The notes under the pieces: generated by a model
The model's input: only the letters and a program-made list of their open reading frames with translations
Databases searched by the model: none
Told to the model about the DNA's origin: nothing
Part shown: one piece after another, positions 1 to 10,663 of the stretch
Numbering within the stretch: the stretch's first letter is position 1
How the letters are laid out: each line of letters starts with the position of its first letter
Translations under genes and position numbers: made by a program
Assembly (NCBI GenBank): GCA_033297205.1
Contig: MU859333.1
Location: forward strand, 1 to 35,102
From: Pseudoneurospora amorphoporcata
Taxonomy: Eukaryota; Ascomycota; Sordariomycetes; Sordariales; Sordariaceae
Direction: 5' to 3'
DNA length: 35,102 nucleotides

Positions 1-95
1 TTCTTCAACCATTCTCCTTCGTCCTTCTGACGCCGGCCTTCGCGCTGAGCCTTGACAACCCTAACCCTGGACTGTGGGCAAATGTCCGTGTGACA
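1..95. mobile_element. End fragment of an LTR (family A), cut by the window edge
   Basis: This stretch ends in CCGTGTGACA and matches the right end of the solo LTR at 32891-33453: both share the blocks AACCCTAACC and GTGGGCAAATGTCCGTGTGA. The LTR boundary is placed after the terminal CA at 95; the next bases, AATTC, are the candidate target-site duplication, but the other end of the copy lies outside the window. The orientation is the same as the copy at 32891-33453. No coding sequence is visible. The identification rests on comparison of copies inside the window, so the family (Gypsy or Copia) is not known. Confidence 0.7.
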
Positions 96-368
96 AATTC
101 GGACGGCACAACTTCCCTCTCTTCGCAATGCATCTCGTCGTTGATGGGAGCAGCCGGCGATATTCGCCAACGTCCGCGATCAGCATGCGACCCGCCCTAC
201 GTCCGGAACTTACGATTCGGAGAAATGATGCAACGAACATTATAATGCAATTCAAGCATGTGTGAGAAACAAAGACCACGGCCTTGATTGTACTGGAAGA
301 TCGTGCTGTCTACTGATTCCTCACTCGCACCTCGAGCCATTATTATCCAGCATACCACTTGGTACTAC
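96..368. other. Spacer between LTR fragment and GH45 gene
   Basis: This is unique sequence without a convincing ORF. It would carry the 3' untranslated region of the GH45 gene, which is transcribed towards it. Confidence 0.5.
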
Positions 369-479
369 TCAGACACATTGGTGATAGTAGTCGTTGATGG
401 CCGTGCAGGTCGATCCAGACGGGCACTTGGTGCAACCAGACCATCCCGAACCGCCACACTGAGCGTACTTATCTGCTGA
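369..479 (-). pseudogene. Out-of-frame CBM1 cellulose-binding module of the GH45 gene
   Basis: Reading the minus strand one base ahead of the GH45 frame gives a complete fungal CBM1 of about 36 residues: YAQCGGSGWSGC, then TKCPSGSTC, and INDYYHQCV before a stop at 369-371. The four cysteines and the aromatic face residues (Trp, Tyr, Tyr) of the family are all present. The usual 20-40 residue linker between catalytic domain and module is absent, so the simplest reading is a deletion that removed the linker and shifted the frame. The module itself has not decayed, which suggests a recent event or hidden splicing. A 40-nt GT-AG segment at 476-515 would restore the frame if removed, but it is shorter than usual fungal introns and lacks a branch point. 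Confidence 0.75.
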
Positions 480-1231
480 AGGCGGGGAATTGGGAGTCGT
501 CGTCTCGCTTGCAACCGGTGCGAGATGTGAGCTCGGACGGGCATTGGACCTGCTTGAAGGTGAACTCCGGGTTGTCGGCGTTCTGGAACCAGTCGAAGCG
601 CCACTGGCAGCCGGGCTTGAGCGCGGCCGGGAAGGAGTCGCACTCGCTGCGAGAGCTGATGCCGCCGTACTGGGCGCCAGGGAGACCGCCAAACTCCGGT
701 TTGCAACCGTCAAACAGGCCGACGCCTCCGCCGGGCATGTTAAGGTCGAAATGATTGGAGCCAAGATCACCACCGGTACTGGTAGACTGGACGACCAAAG
801 TCTTGCCAGCAACAGGACCCGAAGTGAATGTAAGGCTGGAGTAAATAATGGTCAGTCTTGGAATCATACTCGCGTGGTACAAATGGAACTCACGCATAAC
901 AAGCGCAGCACCAAGATGACTCGGTTCCTCCTTCAAGTTTCGTGGCTGCGAAGCCGTAGGCCAGCTGGTCGTTCACTGCCCAGGGAGAATTGTTGGCACA
1001 GGTGTACGCGGAACCGCCATCACAGCCCGACATGACGTTGGGGTCGCTCAAAGGGTTGTTGTTTGCATCGCAGGCGAGGACAGGTTTGTTGACAGAAGCC
1101 TTGCCGGACCAGGCACAAGATGGTTTGCAGCAGTCCCAATATCTGGTGGACTTGCCGGATCCAGAGGCGGCCTGGACGGCGAAGGGAAGAGCGGCCACCA
1201 GGCCGGTTTGCAGAATAGTGGAGGAACGCAT
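469..1231 (-). CDS. Secreted GH45 endo-beta-1,4-glucanase, catalytic domain only in frame
   Basis: The product is a secreted family 45 endoglucanase that cleaves internal beta-1,4 bonds of cellulose. Two exons (894-1231 and 469-835) flank a 58-nt intron with a GTGAGT donor and CTCCAG acceptor; together they encode 234 aa. Residues 1-21 form a signal peptide ending in VQA. The catalytic signature STRYWDCCKPSC carries Asp33 (nucleophile/base side), and GGDLGSNHFDLN carries the second catalytic Asp at about 143. The protein stops as SR* directly after the end of the catalytic domain (FPAF). Close relatives in Chaetomiaceae continue with a Ser/Thr/Pro-rich linker and a CBM1; here an intact CBM1 follows at once but in the next reading frame (see 369-479). 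The ATG at 1231 starts a good signal peptide. The catalytic part looks functional; whether the loss of the linker and module is natural or an assembly error cannot be told from the sequence. Confidence 0.9.
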
Positions 1232-4200
1232 ATTGTATCTTGTCTGAGGTGTAGAAGACTGATCTGGGAATTCTAGTGGTAGGCAAAGGGTCCAAGCTGC
1301 CCTCTTATAGTACTTGGCCCATCCATAGACTCGCTTGTAATTACCCGGCACCTCTCCAGAACCGGGGGCATATCCTGGATATGTGGGCAGCCGAGTGGCT
1401 CGAACAATGGCGGTTTCTGGCGGCCGAAATCATGACAATATTATCCCCAACACGGCAGGTTGGAACTTGGAACAGGCAAGTGAGCGCAGGTACAGACGTA
1501 AGATGGTTGCGCTGAGTACCGGTAATCCGAGTACTATGGTGATGATGGATGTCTGGGGTACAACAGATTCTGAGTATCGTGGCCGGTAGCGAGCGGCAAA
1601 TCTGGGCCCCGAAGAACAAGTTCTGAGTTTCGTGGTGCGGTCGATGACGGTGAGTGGTCGATGCCCCGAGATGTGAACCCTCCAAGACAGCGATGCTACC
1701 ATAGTAGACGGAACTGCGGAACGGGTTCCTTGACGATGTTTCTAGCGGAGAGTTTACCCCATCTGCCGCCGCGAATTGGCGATGCGTGGTTCGCATGACG
1801 TACACAGAGAAGAACGACACGTTGGATCATGGGTGGTTAAGGTATCGAATTGGGTGAAACAAACAAGTAGAGCGGGTGCAAGGCAAAAAAGCACCAGGGG
1901 ATCTGAGTTGAGCAGGATTGTGAAGCCTACTCGGGATATTGAGCTGAGGTGTTGTCGACTTCGACTCGATGCGTCTGGATGAAAGCACTCGCATCACCCC
2001 TGCAAGGACGCTCTTTTGCAAGTGGCAAGCTTGGGGTCAAACTGGGAAGTCGCTCGGAACCTGGATGAGTGTCCCACGCTGCCTTGCAGTCAGATGTTTG
2101 AGGAAAGAACTGGCGATCAAAGGGAATGAAGTGAAGTTGAACAACGGCAGGTGCACGCGAGCATGACGCGGAAAGCGCGGTTGGAGTCTGGACAGGGGCA
2201 CACCGAAGCATTTGTGGAGACGGCGGCTGCTATTGGCACTTATCGATACGGTATCGTTATCGTTATCTTATCACATCATCCAAAGCGCAACTTCCGCTGG
2301 CTGTGACCCGAGAGCCGAGGGATCTGTTTTGTAGTACTACTCTTGGGGTTCGTAAACTGAAATCAATCAGACAATAAATTGTTAAACCAGTGAGTCAATG
2401 TCGGTCGATAAGGGTAGGTGTATAGTCGTAAAAAGGGTTCGATGATCGGTGGAAATATCCGAGAATCAATAAGAGTTGACGAGAATTGATAGGGGATAAC
2501 AGAGGTCACTACAATGCTGTATTAGGGCTTGAGAAATAGTACCATATATATGTTGAGCTATGGTGTGAGCTCAAGTGTCTCCAGCTTTGGAAGATTGGAT
2601 CTCGGCCGCGTGAAAGCGACACAGATGAAATTGCCCCGCCGACCGGTAGTTGGCATACATTTGCTCACTCATCTTGTAACCACCTGCGGAATATCCTCGA
2701 TATATTTCTTCAAAAGACATTCGAGCCCGATGATGACATGGAGTACCCTCGCTTTATGACTGTCCTCTTAGCGCATCGTCCTGTTGTTTTTTCTGGTCGC
2801 TGGTTTGGAGTTCCTCTATGGGTAGGCCGAGATTCACGACACGTTGACATTGCTTCGAGTCTATGCATTCCCGAAAGCCTACTTGGGTTTTATAACTTGG
2901 GGCACGCTTCCTCATGGCCATTACATGAGATCGACGAGTGCCTGTGACAGGATACACGATGACGAGGTTGCGGGTGCCCGGCTGCTCAGAATCGGTGTAG
3001 TTCAGGTGTAGTATGACCCGGTCGTCTGCGTCTGCCATAGTCACGGCACCGCTCCTTACTGTCAGTGTTTTGTTAGAACCATGCTCGCAACCAATGGGCT
3101 TAATGTGCATTGACAATACAATCGTTGGGTGTCGCAACGGGATACGTCAGTGCATTTGGCATTTTAGTGTCGGTGTGCTTAGAATCGGTGGACAACGTGT
3201 TCGCCGCCACACTCGCATATGCTGCTGTCATTATGGTGTTCGTTGGTATTGTCACTGAAGAGGTTGGAAGCAAATGAGGGTTGCGAATTGGCCGTAAAAT
3301 ATACCGAATATGGACAGTCCATTACGCTTCGCTTTAGTTGGACTACCTAGAGATTGAGTTCCGAGGTACAAGAAAGACACTTGGATGCGTAAAATGAGTA
3401 TACCCAAGATGTATTGTACTGACTGTAACGCGTTCGCTTTATTTTCACGACAATCCAGGAGCGTAAGTCCTCAAGGTTCGGATTCAAAGAAGGATGGCGA
3501 GTGCTTCCATCTCATTTGAGTTGTTGGCATGTCGTTTGAAGAATTGCCTGGGTCGAGTCTCTGAGGTTGATAACCTGGACGCAACGATCCATGTTGGCGT
3601 GTTTGTTAGTCCCGCTACGTCTAACCATTCAAAGCCCGGTGAAAAAAATTTAAAAAATTTCGCAGGACGAAGAAGGAAAGAAGATTGGAAACATGACTGA
3701 GAAGCAAAGGATAAGAGTGGCAGACAATAGCATAAAAGGAGATACGTCGAGTTTACTTGCAAACGTCGAAGGCTGGTAGAAGAAGTGTCGCCCAAACAAA
3801 GTTCCACTACCAAGACGCATTGGTGAGGTGGTCAGTGCGTGGCCTGTCCGTTTCCCGCACCTTGCAGCACTCTTCATTGCCGGCCGGATTTGGCGGGGGA
3901 CTTAGGTGAATGGACTGGACGCTGCGGTGTATTACTAAGGCTGCAGTCCAGCCAATCATGCTGCTGAAACGGCCACTTTGATATCCACTTCTGGCCTCGC
4001 CGCCTGGAGCTTGACTTTGTTCCAGTCTGCGCTTGCCAACAGCAACCAGGTCTGGCCTTGCCTTGGGATTTTGGAGTGGCACTCTCCGTCCCTCGCTGGC
4101 GTCCACCACTTTCCCCAAACCACCATCACCACCTCCTCAACCAACATCGCGACCTCCCACGCGCGTTGTCCTCCCAACCCCGCCGCTTCCAGCAGCAGCC

Positions 4201-4736
4201 GTCGACGTCTCTGTTGCGCTGCTTCTATTCTCGAATAAGTCATCGATTGACTCGATCCGTTAATCTGCATCTCTTTGAAGCGGCAAAGAGTGCAACGTCG
4301 CGTTCCGACATCGACAAGGAAAATCCGAAAAGTGACGAGCTGTAGATGTGCGACTGATCATCGACCATTCTCTACCACCATCGCCGGCCACCACTAGCCG
4401 CGGTACTACCAATTTTCCTTCCTTTCGATCTCTTCGATTCGTTCTCGGCATCCGACCGGCCGCTGTCTTCTCTTTAATCGACTCCGGATCCCCAAACAGT
4501 GGCTAGACCCAAGACGCTGTCGTCGCGTTACCGCCTAGTCTAGTGCCTGCCGATTCCCCGGACGAATATTTCATTCACATACCCCGCCACCGACCGCCAC
4601 CATTCACGCGGTCCGCCATTCACCATCCATCTCCGATTTATCGATTACCTGATCAGCCGACTCTCGGTCCGTTCGACAACTAACCCCTAGCCCGTCCGCC
4701 AAATAACCTGCACCGCTCGCCTTGCTGATTTGCAAG
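1232..4736. other. Long intergenic region upstream of GH45 and RPB2
   Basis: These 3.5 kb separate the divergently transcribed GH45 and RPB2 genes. The part next to GH45 (about 1232-2300) should hold its promoter. Around 2240-2272 a short TATCG/TTATCG-rich stretch repeats. At 3640-3665 there is an AT-rich spot (AAAAAAATTTAAAAAATTT). From about 4080 to 4736 the plus strand becomes CT- and CCACC-rich, typical of a fungal housekeeping promoter and 5' leader, and leads into the RPB2 start. Short ORFs such as 2754-3137 (-) lack recognisable motifs and I do not call them genes. Confidence 0.5.
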
Positions 4737-7700
4737 ATGGCCGCCTACGCAAAGGACGGCAGCCAGAGCTATGGCGGCTATGGGGACACATACGACAATG
4801 ATGACAACTACGAGAACCTCTCCACTTTCGACGACGAGGATGACGGTTCCGACCCTAACGCCATCACGCCCGAGGATTCGTGGGAAGTCATTTCTTCTTA
4901 CTTCGATCTCAAGGGCCTCGTGTCCCAGCAGATCGATTCTTTCAACGAGTTCACAACAGACACAGTGCAATCTCTAATAGACGAATATGCCGATCTCACC
5001 CTGGACCACCCAAGCCCAGGCGACGACGATGGCAGAGACATCATTCTGCGCAGATACGACGTTCATTTCGGAGAGATCATCATTTCCAGGCCAACGCTCA
5101 CCGAAGCCACGGGCGAGACTATCAGTCTTCTTCCGTACGAATGCCGTGATCGCAATCTGACCTACTCGGCTCCCATCTACTGCAAGGTCACCAAGCGCGC
5201 CCGCATCGCAGTTAGCGAAAAGAAGCCCCTTAACCAGCTGACCGATGACGAGCACGACCACATGGCCCGCACCGGCGAGCACCCGACTGTTCTGCGCTGG
5301 CTTGAGGAGGAGAGTGCGCCACCAGAGCCACCCAAGGACGACAAAATCAACCCGGAGAACCTCAAGGGATACCTCTTCCTTGGCAAGATTCCCATTATGG
5401 TCAAGTCCAAGATTTGCCACCTTTACATGGAGGACGACGAGTCCTTGTTCACCCTCAACGAGTGCCCTTACGACCAGGGTGGTTATTTCATCATCAACGG
5501 CAGTGAGAAGGTCTTGATTGCCCAAGAGCGCTCTGCCGCCAACATCGTTCAGGTCTTCAAGAAGCCCCCTGGCGGTAGTGTCTCGTACCAGGCTGAGATC
5601 CGCAGTGCTCTCGAGAAGGGTTCCCGTCTCATCTCCTCTCTCCAGATGAGGCTGCACACCAAGGCCGACCAGAACAAGGGTCGTTTGGCCAACACTGTCA
5701 GCGTCACCCTGCCGTACGTCAAGGAGGAGGTCTCTCTCGCCATTGTGTTCCGTGCTTTGGGCGTTGTGTCTGACGAGGATATTCTCAACCACATCTGCTA
5801 CGATCGTCGCGACAGTCAAATGCTGGAAGCCCTTCGTCCCTGCATTGAGGAGGCCTTCTGCATCCAGGACCGTGAGGTCGCTCTGGATTACATCGGCAAG
5901 CGTGGTAACGGTAACACGGGAGCGAACCGCAACAGCCGTGTCAAGGCTGCAAAGGAGATGCTCCAGAAGGAACTGCTACCCCATATTTCTCAGTCTGAAG
6001 GTTGCGAGACCAGGAAGGCCTTCTTCCTTGGATACATGGTCCACAAGTTGCTCCAGTGTGTTCTTGGCCGCAGAGATACCGATGATCGAGATCACTTCGG
6101 TAAGAAACGCCTTGACTTGGCTGGTCCCCTTCTGGCCAAGCTTTTCCGTGGCATCGTGAGACGCCTGACTCAGGATCTGATGGGCTACATGAAGCGCTGC
6201 GTTGATACCAACAAGCACTTCTCCCTCGCCCTTGGTATCAAGGCCTCTACTCTTACCAACGGTCTCAAGTACTCGCTCGCCACCGGTAACTGGGGTGACC
6301 AGAAGAAGGCCATGAGCTCGACTGCTGGTGTGTCCCAGGTCTTGAACAGATACACGTTCGCCTCGACATTGTCGCATTTGCGTCGTACAAACACGCCCAT
6401 TGGTCGTGACGGCAAGCTTGCCAAGCCTCGTCAGTTGCACAACACACATTGGGGTTTGGTCTGCCCAGCAGAAACGCCAGAAGGTCAGGCTTGCGGTCTC
6501 GTCAAGAACTTGTCTCTCATGTGCTTCGTCTCCGTGGGTACGCTGGCCGATCCCATCATCGAGTTCATGATTGCCAGAAACATGGAGGTGTTGGAGGAGT
6601 ATGAGCCTTTGCGGTATCCCAATGCCACCAAGGTTTTCGTCAACGGTACTTGGGTTGGTGTCCACCAAGATCCCAAGCATCTGGTCACTCTTGTGCAGAA
6701 CCTCAGACGCAAGAACATTATTTCCTTCGAGGTTTCGCTGGTTCGCGACATTCGTGACAGAGAGTTCAAGATTTTCTCCGATGCCGGTAGAGTCATGAGG
6801 CCGTTGTTCACTGTCGAGCAAGAAGACAACAGCGACTCTGGTGTTGAAAAGGGCCAGCTCATCCTTACCAAGGAGCATATCAGGCGACTTGAGCAGGATA
6901 AGGAGCTTGGGAAATACCATGAGGATTACTTCGGCTGGCAAGGCCTGCTCGAGTCAGGTGCTATTGAATACCTTGACGCCGAGGAGGAAGAGACGGCCAT
7001 GATCTGCATGACACCAGAAGATCTGGACACTTACCGCCAGCACAAGTTCAAGGGTCGAGAGTTTGAGGACGACGCTGCCAACCGCGGCAACAGTCGTATC
7101 AAGACGAAATTCAACCCGACAACACACATGTACACGCACTGCGAGATTCACCCCAGTATGCTTCTCGGTATTTGCGCCAGTATCATTCCCTTCCCCGATC
7201 ACAACCAGTCACCCAGAAACACTTACCAATCTGCTATGGGTAAGCAAGCCATGGGCTTCTTCCTCACCAACTACTCCCGCCGTATGGATACCATGGCCAA
7301 CATTCTTTATTACCCCCAAAAACCATTGGCGACCACTCGCTCCATGGAATACCTCAAGTTCCGTGAGCTCCCTGCCGGTCAGAACGCCATCGTCGCCATT
7401 GCCTGTTACTCTGGTTACAACCAGGAAGATTCCGTCATTATGAACCAGAGCAGTATCGATCGTGGTATCTTCCGCAGTCTTTTCTTCCGTTCCTACACGG
7501 ACTGCGAGAAGCGTGTCGGTATCAACATTGTGGAACAGTTCGAGAAGCCAGACAGAAGCAACACTCTGCGTCCCAAGCATGGTACCTACGACAAGCTCGA
7601 AAATGATGGTATCATCGCTCCTGGTATCCGTGTCACCGGTGACGATATCATCATCGGCAAGACATCTCCCATCAACCCAGATAACCAAGAGCTTGGCCAG

Positions 7701-8658
7701 CGCACGGCTCAGCACGTCAAGCGTGACGCGTCCACGCCGCTGCGCAGCACGGAGAGTGGTATCGTTGATTCCGTTGCCTTCACCACCAACCAGGACGGTC
7801 TTCGCTACGTCAAGGTCAGGGTTCGTACGACGAAGATCCCCCAGATTGGTGACAAGTTCGCGTCTCGTCACGGTCAAAAAGGCACCATTGGTGTTACTTA
7901 TCGTCAAGAGGACATGCCGTTCACTGCTGAGGGTATCACGCCTGATATTATCATCAACCCTCACGCCATTCCCTCTCGTATGACAATCGCCCATTTGATC
8001 GAATGTCTTCTTTCCAAGGTCGGTTCCCTCAAGGGCATGGAGGGTGATGCCACCCCCTTCACGGATGTCACAGTCGACTCTGTCTCCAACCTTCTCCGCG
8101 AGCACGGCTACCAGTCTCGTGGCTTCGAGATTATGTATCACGGCCACACGGGTAAGAAGCTTCGCGCCCAGGTGTTCTTTGGCCCTACCTACTACCAGCG
8201 TTTGAGGCACATGGTGGACGACAAGATCCACGCTCGTGCCCGTGGTCCGGTGCAAATAATGACTCGTCAGCCCGTCGAAGGTCGTGCCAGAGATGGTGGT
8301 CTCCGTTTCGGTGAAATGGAACGTGATTGCATGATTGCTCACGGCGCCGCTTCATTCTTGAAGGAGAGGTTGTTTGAGGTCTCGGATGCTTTCAGAGTGC
8401 ATATCTGCGAGATCTGCGGTCTCATGACTCCCATTGCGTATGTTTGCCCTCTTCCATCTACATTGAAGCTTATGATGCTAACAGTTTGTTCGCAGCAACC
8501 TCACCAAGCAATCGTTCGAATGCCGCCCTTGCAAGAACAAGACCAAGATCGCCCAGGTCCACATGCCCTACGCGGCCAAGCTTCTGTTCCAGGAGCTCAT
8601 GTCAATGAACATTGCCTCGCGCATGTTCACCAGCAGGTCCGGCATAACGGTTCGTTAA
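4737..8658 (+). CDS. rpb2: DNA-directed RNA polymerase II, second-largest subunit
   Basis: RPB2 forms, with RPB1, the active centre of nuclear RNA polymerase II. The gene has two exons (4737-8437 and 8496-8658) and encodes 1287 aa, slightly longer than the roughly 1220 aa of yeast. The 58-nt intron (GTATGT donor, TGCTAAC branch point, CGCAG acceptor) splits an Ala codon. Signature blocks in order: SEKVLIAQERSAAN near residue 265, GLVCPAETPEGQACGLVKN near 575, GYNQEDSVIMNQSSIDRG near 893 with the acidic pair next to the catalytic metal, GDKFASRHGQKGTIG near 1040 with the hybrid-binding lysines, and GGLRFGEMERDCMIAHGA near 1185. The zinc site is built across the intron: CEIC at about 1224-1227 in exon 1 and CRPC at about 1242-1245 in exon 2. 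The protein ends SRSGITVR. The start chosen is the first ATG (GCAAGATGG). An acidic, Tyr/Asp-rich N-terminus of about 40 residues is normal for fungi. Confidence 0.98.
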
Positions 8659-9549
8659 GGGGTAGTTTGTGGGTTCCCGCGGGATTTGGCTCGGAGAGGT
8701 TCGGCTATAATATCACGGTTTTCTTTTTTCATCTTAACATGGTCCTTGTACATGGCATGGCATTTATAGGCACTGGCACCAAAAGAAGTGGTTCTTTCTT
8801 TACAATGCTGGTGCTTCGTTGACATGCTTCGTGCTTTTGGTCCAAAAAGGAGAAGGAAAGAGAAAGAAGGAGAAAGACGAGAAAGAGAAAGAAGACGAAA
8901 AGTTGCATAGACATGGTCGTTCTGGCGTTACGATGACTGAAGATTGCAATTTGCAAGTTTTGCAAGTGGGAAGTTTGTTTCTGCGCATTTCGAGGGGAAG
9001 GGGAGTGGTTTAGTGTTCAGACGCAAAGTTACATACTATACATATAACGAATATCACTACCAAGACGTTTTCTCAAACGCACATAGGAGGAGCCACATAG
9101 GAATATTGATACCTCGTGAATAACGCCTGGTGAATGTGCAATACGATAGATGATACAAAATGCTGGCCTGCTTCATGAGCAAAGATGTGATGATACAAGT
9201 GTTGTACAGCTCAAAACCGTTGCTCCTCGAGCTTCAGGTCCGTAGACTTCCGGCCTTCAGCAAGCCGCGAGCTCCTGTCGAAAGAATAGACTGACATGTT
9301 CAGGACCTCGGCCTGAGGACAAAAGGAGGACAAGGCGCGCAACATCTGGTACTCTGTACTCAGAAAGCCACCCCTATAGGCACCACTCGCTAGCTAGAAA
9401 AGAAAGCCGCGTTTCTGCTCGCCTTATCAACTCTGCAGCTCCGCTCTACCTCGTCGTCCTCGCTTTTGTGTCCACCGGCTTGGAACGCCCACGATCCGGT
9501 GTCGTTAATTTCCCTTCTCGTTTTCTTCCGTAACTCCTAGCTAGAACCT
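8659..9549. other. Intergenic region between convergent rpb2 and PET117-like genes
   Basis: No gene is seen. The first part is the 3' region of rpb2. A purine tract of GAAA/GGAAAG units (about 8845-8903) lies 190-240 bases after the rpb2 stop. The right part should contain the 3' untranslated region of the gene on the other strand. Confidence 0.5.
8845..8903 (+). repeat. Purine-rich low-complexity tract
   Basis: About 60 bases made almost only of A and G, with repeated GAAAGA, GGAGAA and GAAGA units, in the 3' region of rpb2. No function is evident; such tracts are common in fungal untranslated regions. Confidence 0.6.
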
Positions 9550-10043
9550 TCATTTCTCCCCCGTCCCCGTCCCCACCGCTCCCCCAACAGGTATACTAGG
9601 CACCGCACTCGGCTTCGGCAGCCCTTGCGCAAGGGCGGCACTAACACTGGGTTTCGAGGAGGGTACCGGCTGGTCCATCTCATCTGTGACATCGCGAACA
9701 CTCTGTAGCTTCTTGTACTCGGCCTCGAGCTCGCGCTGCATGTCGAAGTCGAGCTGGCGCTCGCGCTTGATTCGCTGTTGTTCCATGTCGCGGATTACGC
9801 CAGCGTGCATTGCCTACGACCGGAGGGAGTTAGCTAACTTGGGATTGGGATGGGGATGGGTGGTGGGAGTGGATGGAAGGGAGCGGAGGAGACAGAGAAA
9901 GGGGAGGGAAGGGGAGGAAGAAGGGATTGTGAAGGAAATAAACGAACCTCCTTCTCATACTGCTGCTGCCAATGCACAAACACGACGGTGCCGAGCGCAA
10001 AGGCGGAAGTGCCGAGGAGGGTGAGCTTGGAGGCGCGGGACAT
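9550..10043 (-). CDS. pet117: PET117-like mitochondrial cytochrome c oxidase assembly factor
   Basis: PET117 is a small mitochondrial protein needed for assembly of cytochrome c oxidase. Exon 1 (9948-10043) encodes MSRASKLTLLGTSAFALG and a hydrophobic stretch ending VVFVHWQQQYEKE, which acts as membrane anchor and import signal. Exon 2 (9550-9813) starts AMHAGVIRDMEQQRIKRERQ, the family's most conserved block, followed by a charged helix (DFDMQRELEAEYKKLQSV). The 134-nt intron (9814-9947) has donor GTTCGT, branch point GCTAAC and acceptor GTAG and joins between codons. The total is 119 aa; the family is usually 80-110 aa, and the extra part is a low-complexity Pro/Ser/Gly tail ending GTGTGEK. 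It shares an approximately 620-bp divergent promoter region with the V-ATPase gene. Confidence 0.88.
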
Positions 10044-10663
10044 GGTCGTTGCTTTCTTTTTCTCGAAATCGTCGGTCTAATTGGGTATCATAGAAGCAAG
10101 AATGGACAAAAAGAAACAGAGCAAGTAAAGAAAACCGATGTAATGGAAGCTGTGATCAGACGAGGAACGGCCGTCGACGGGATGACGGAGACGGACGGGT
10201 AACTATTCTGCCGCCGCTCACCGACCGAATTTGTCGGAGGATTGGGGGAACTGTCACACTCACAGCTTCCTGCGGCAGGCAAAGGTGACATCACGGCCAG
10301 AGCATCGGCATGCCCCTGCCAACTCAAAAGTGTCTCGCTACAGTCGCCGCCCGTAGCCGCTGTAGCGCTGTGCCAGTGTGCCCAGCGGGGATGGAGGTGC
10401 GGCGCAACTTCAATCAACACCAACAACGACGGACCAACCTTTCACGATCTATCGCATCTCATCAACATCAACGACAGTAGCACATCACGAGCTTACGACC
10501 GACACGACACAACTCATCCGGCACCTATACGCGACACTCTTGAGACCCTAATCAGATTTACGATTGCGCCAGTCCGAACTGCAAAGCGATAGCGCCGCTA
10601 CCTCTAGCTTCGATTACCAATTTCAACCTAGACAACTCGATCTCTGCACGGACAGCTATCACC
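10044..10663. promoter_or_regulatory. Divergent promoter region between PET117-like and V-ATPase G genes
   Basis: 620 bases separate two divergent starts, so both promoters and leaders must lie here. The half next to the V-ATPase gene is A/C-rich on the plus strand (CAACACCAACAACGACGG, CATCAACATCAACG), as is common in fungal 5' leaders. I see no clear TATA box. Confidence 0.5.

Noticed and set aside
56..66. Telomere-like CCCTAACCCT near the left edge and GGGTTAGGGTT near 35037
   Set aside because: Only about two units, and they recur at the same place in each LTR copy, so they belong to the LTR and do not mark a chromosome end.
476..515. A 40-nt GT-AG intron that would put the CBM1 of the GH45 gene in frame
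   Set aside because: It is too short for usual fungal introns, has the poor donor GTTGCA and no branch point, and would delete conserved residues; kept only as a testable alternative in the finding.
2754..3137. A 127-codon minus-strand ORF in the long intergenic region
   Set aside because: No recognisable motif and no splice signals extending it. The first 3.5 kb have several ORFs of this size in all frames, as expected by chance.
7209..8342. Long antisense ORFs over rpb2 (also 4974-5819 and 5976-6941)
   Set aside because: They mirror the strong codon bias of rpb2 on the opposite strand and show no motif of their own.
4722..8822. A 1366-codon reading frame over RPB2 that continues to 8822
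   Set aside because: It reads through the 58-nt intron into a shifted frame and loses the second half of the zinc site (CRPC) and the conserved end SRSGITVR. It also uses a TTG as start; the ATG is at 4737.
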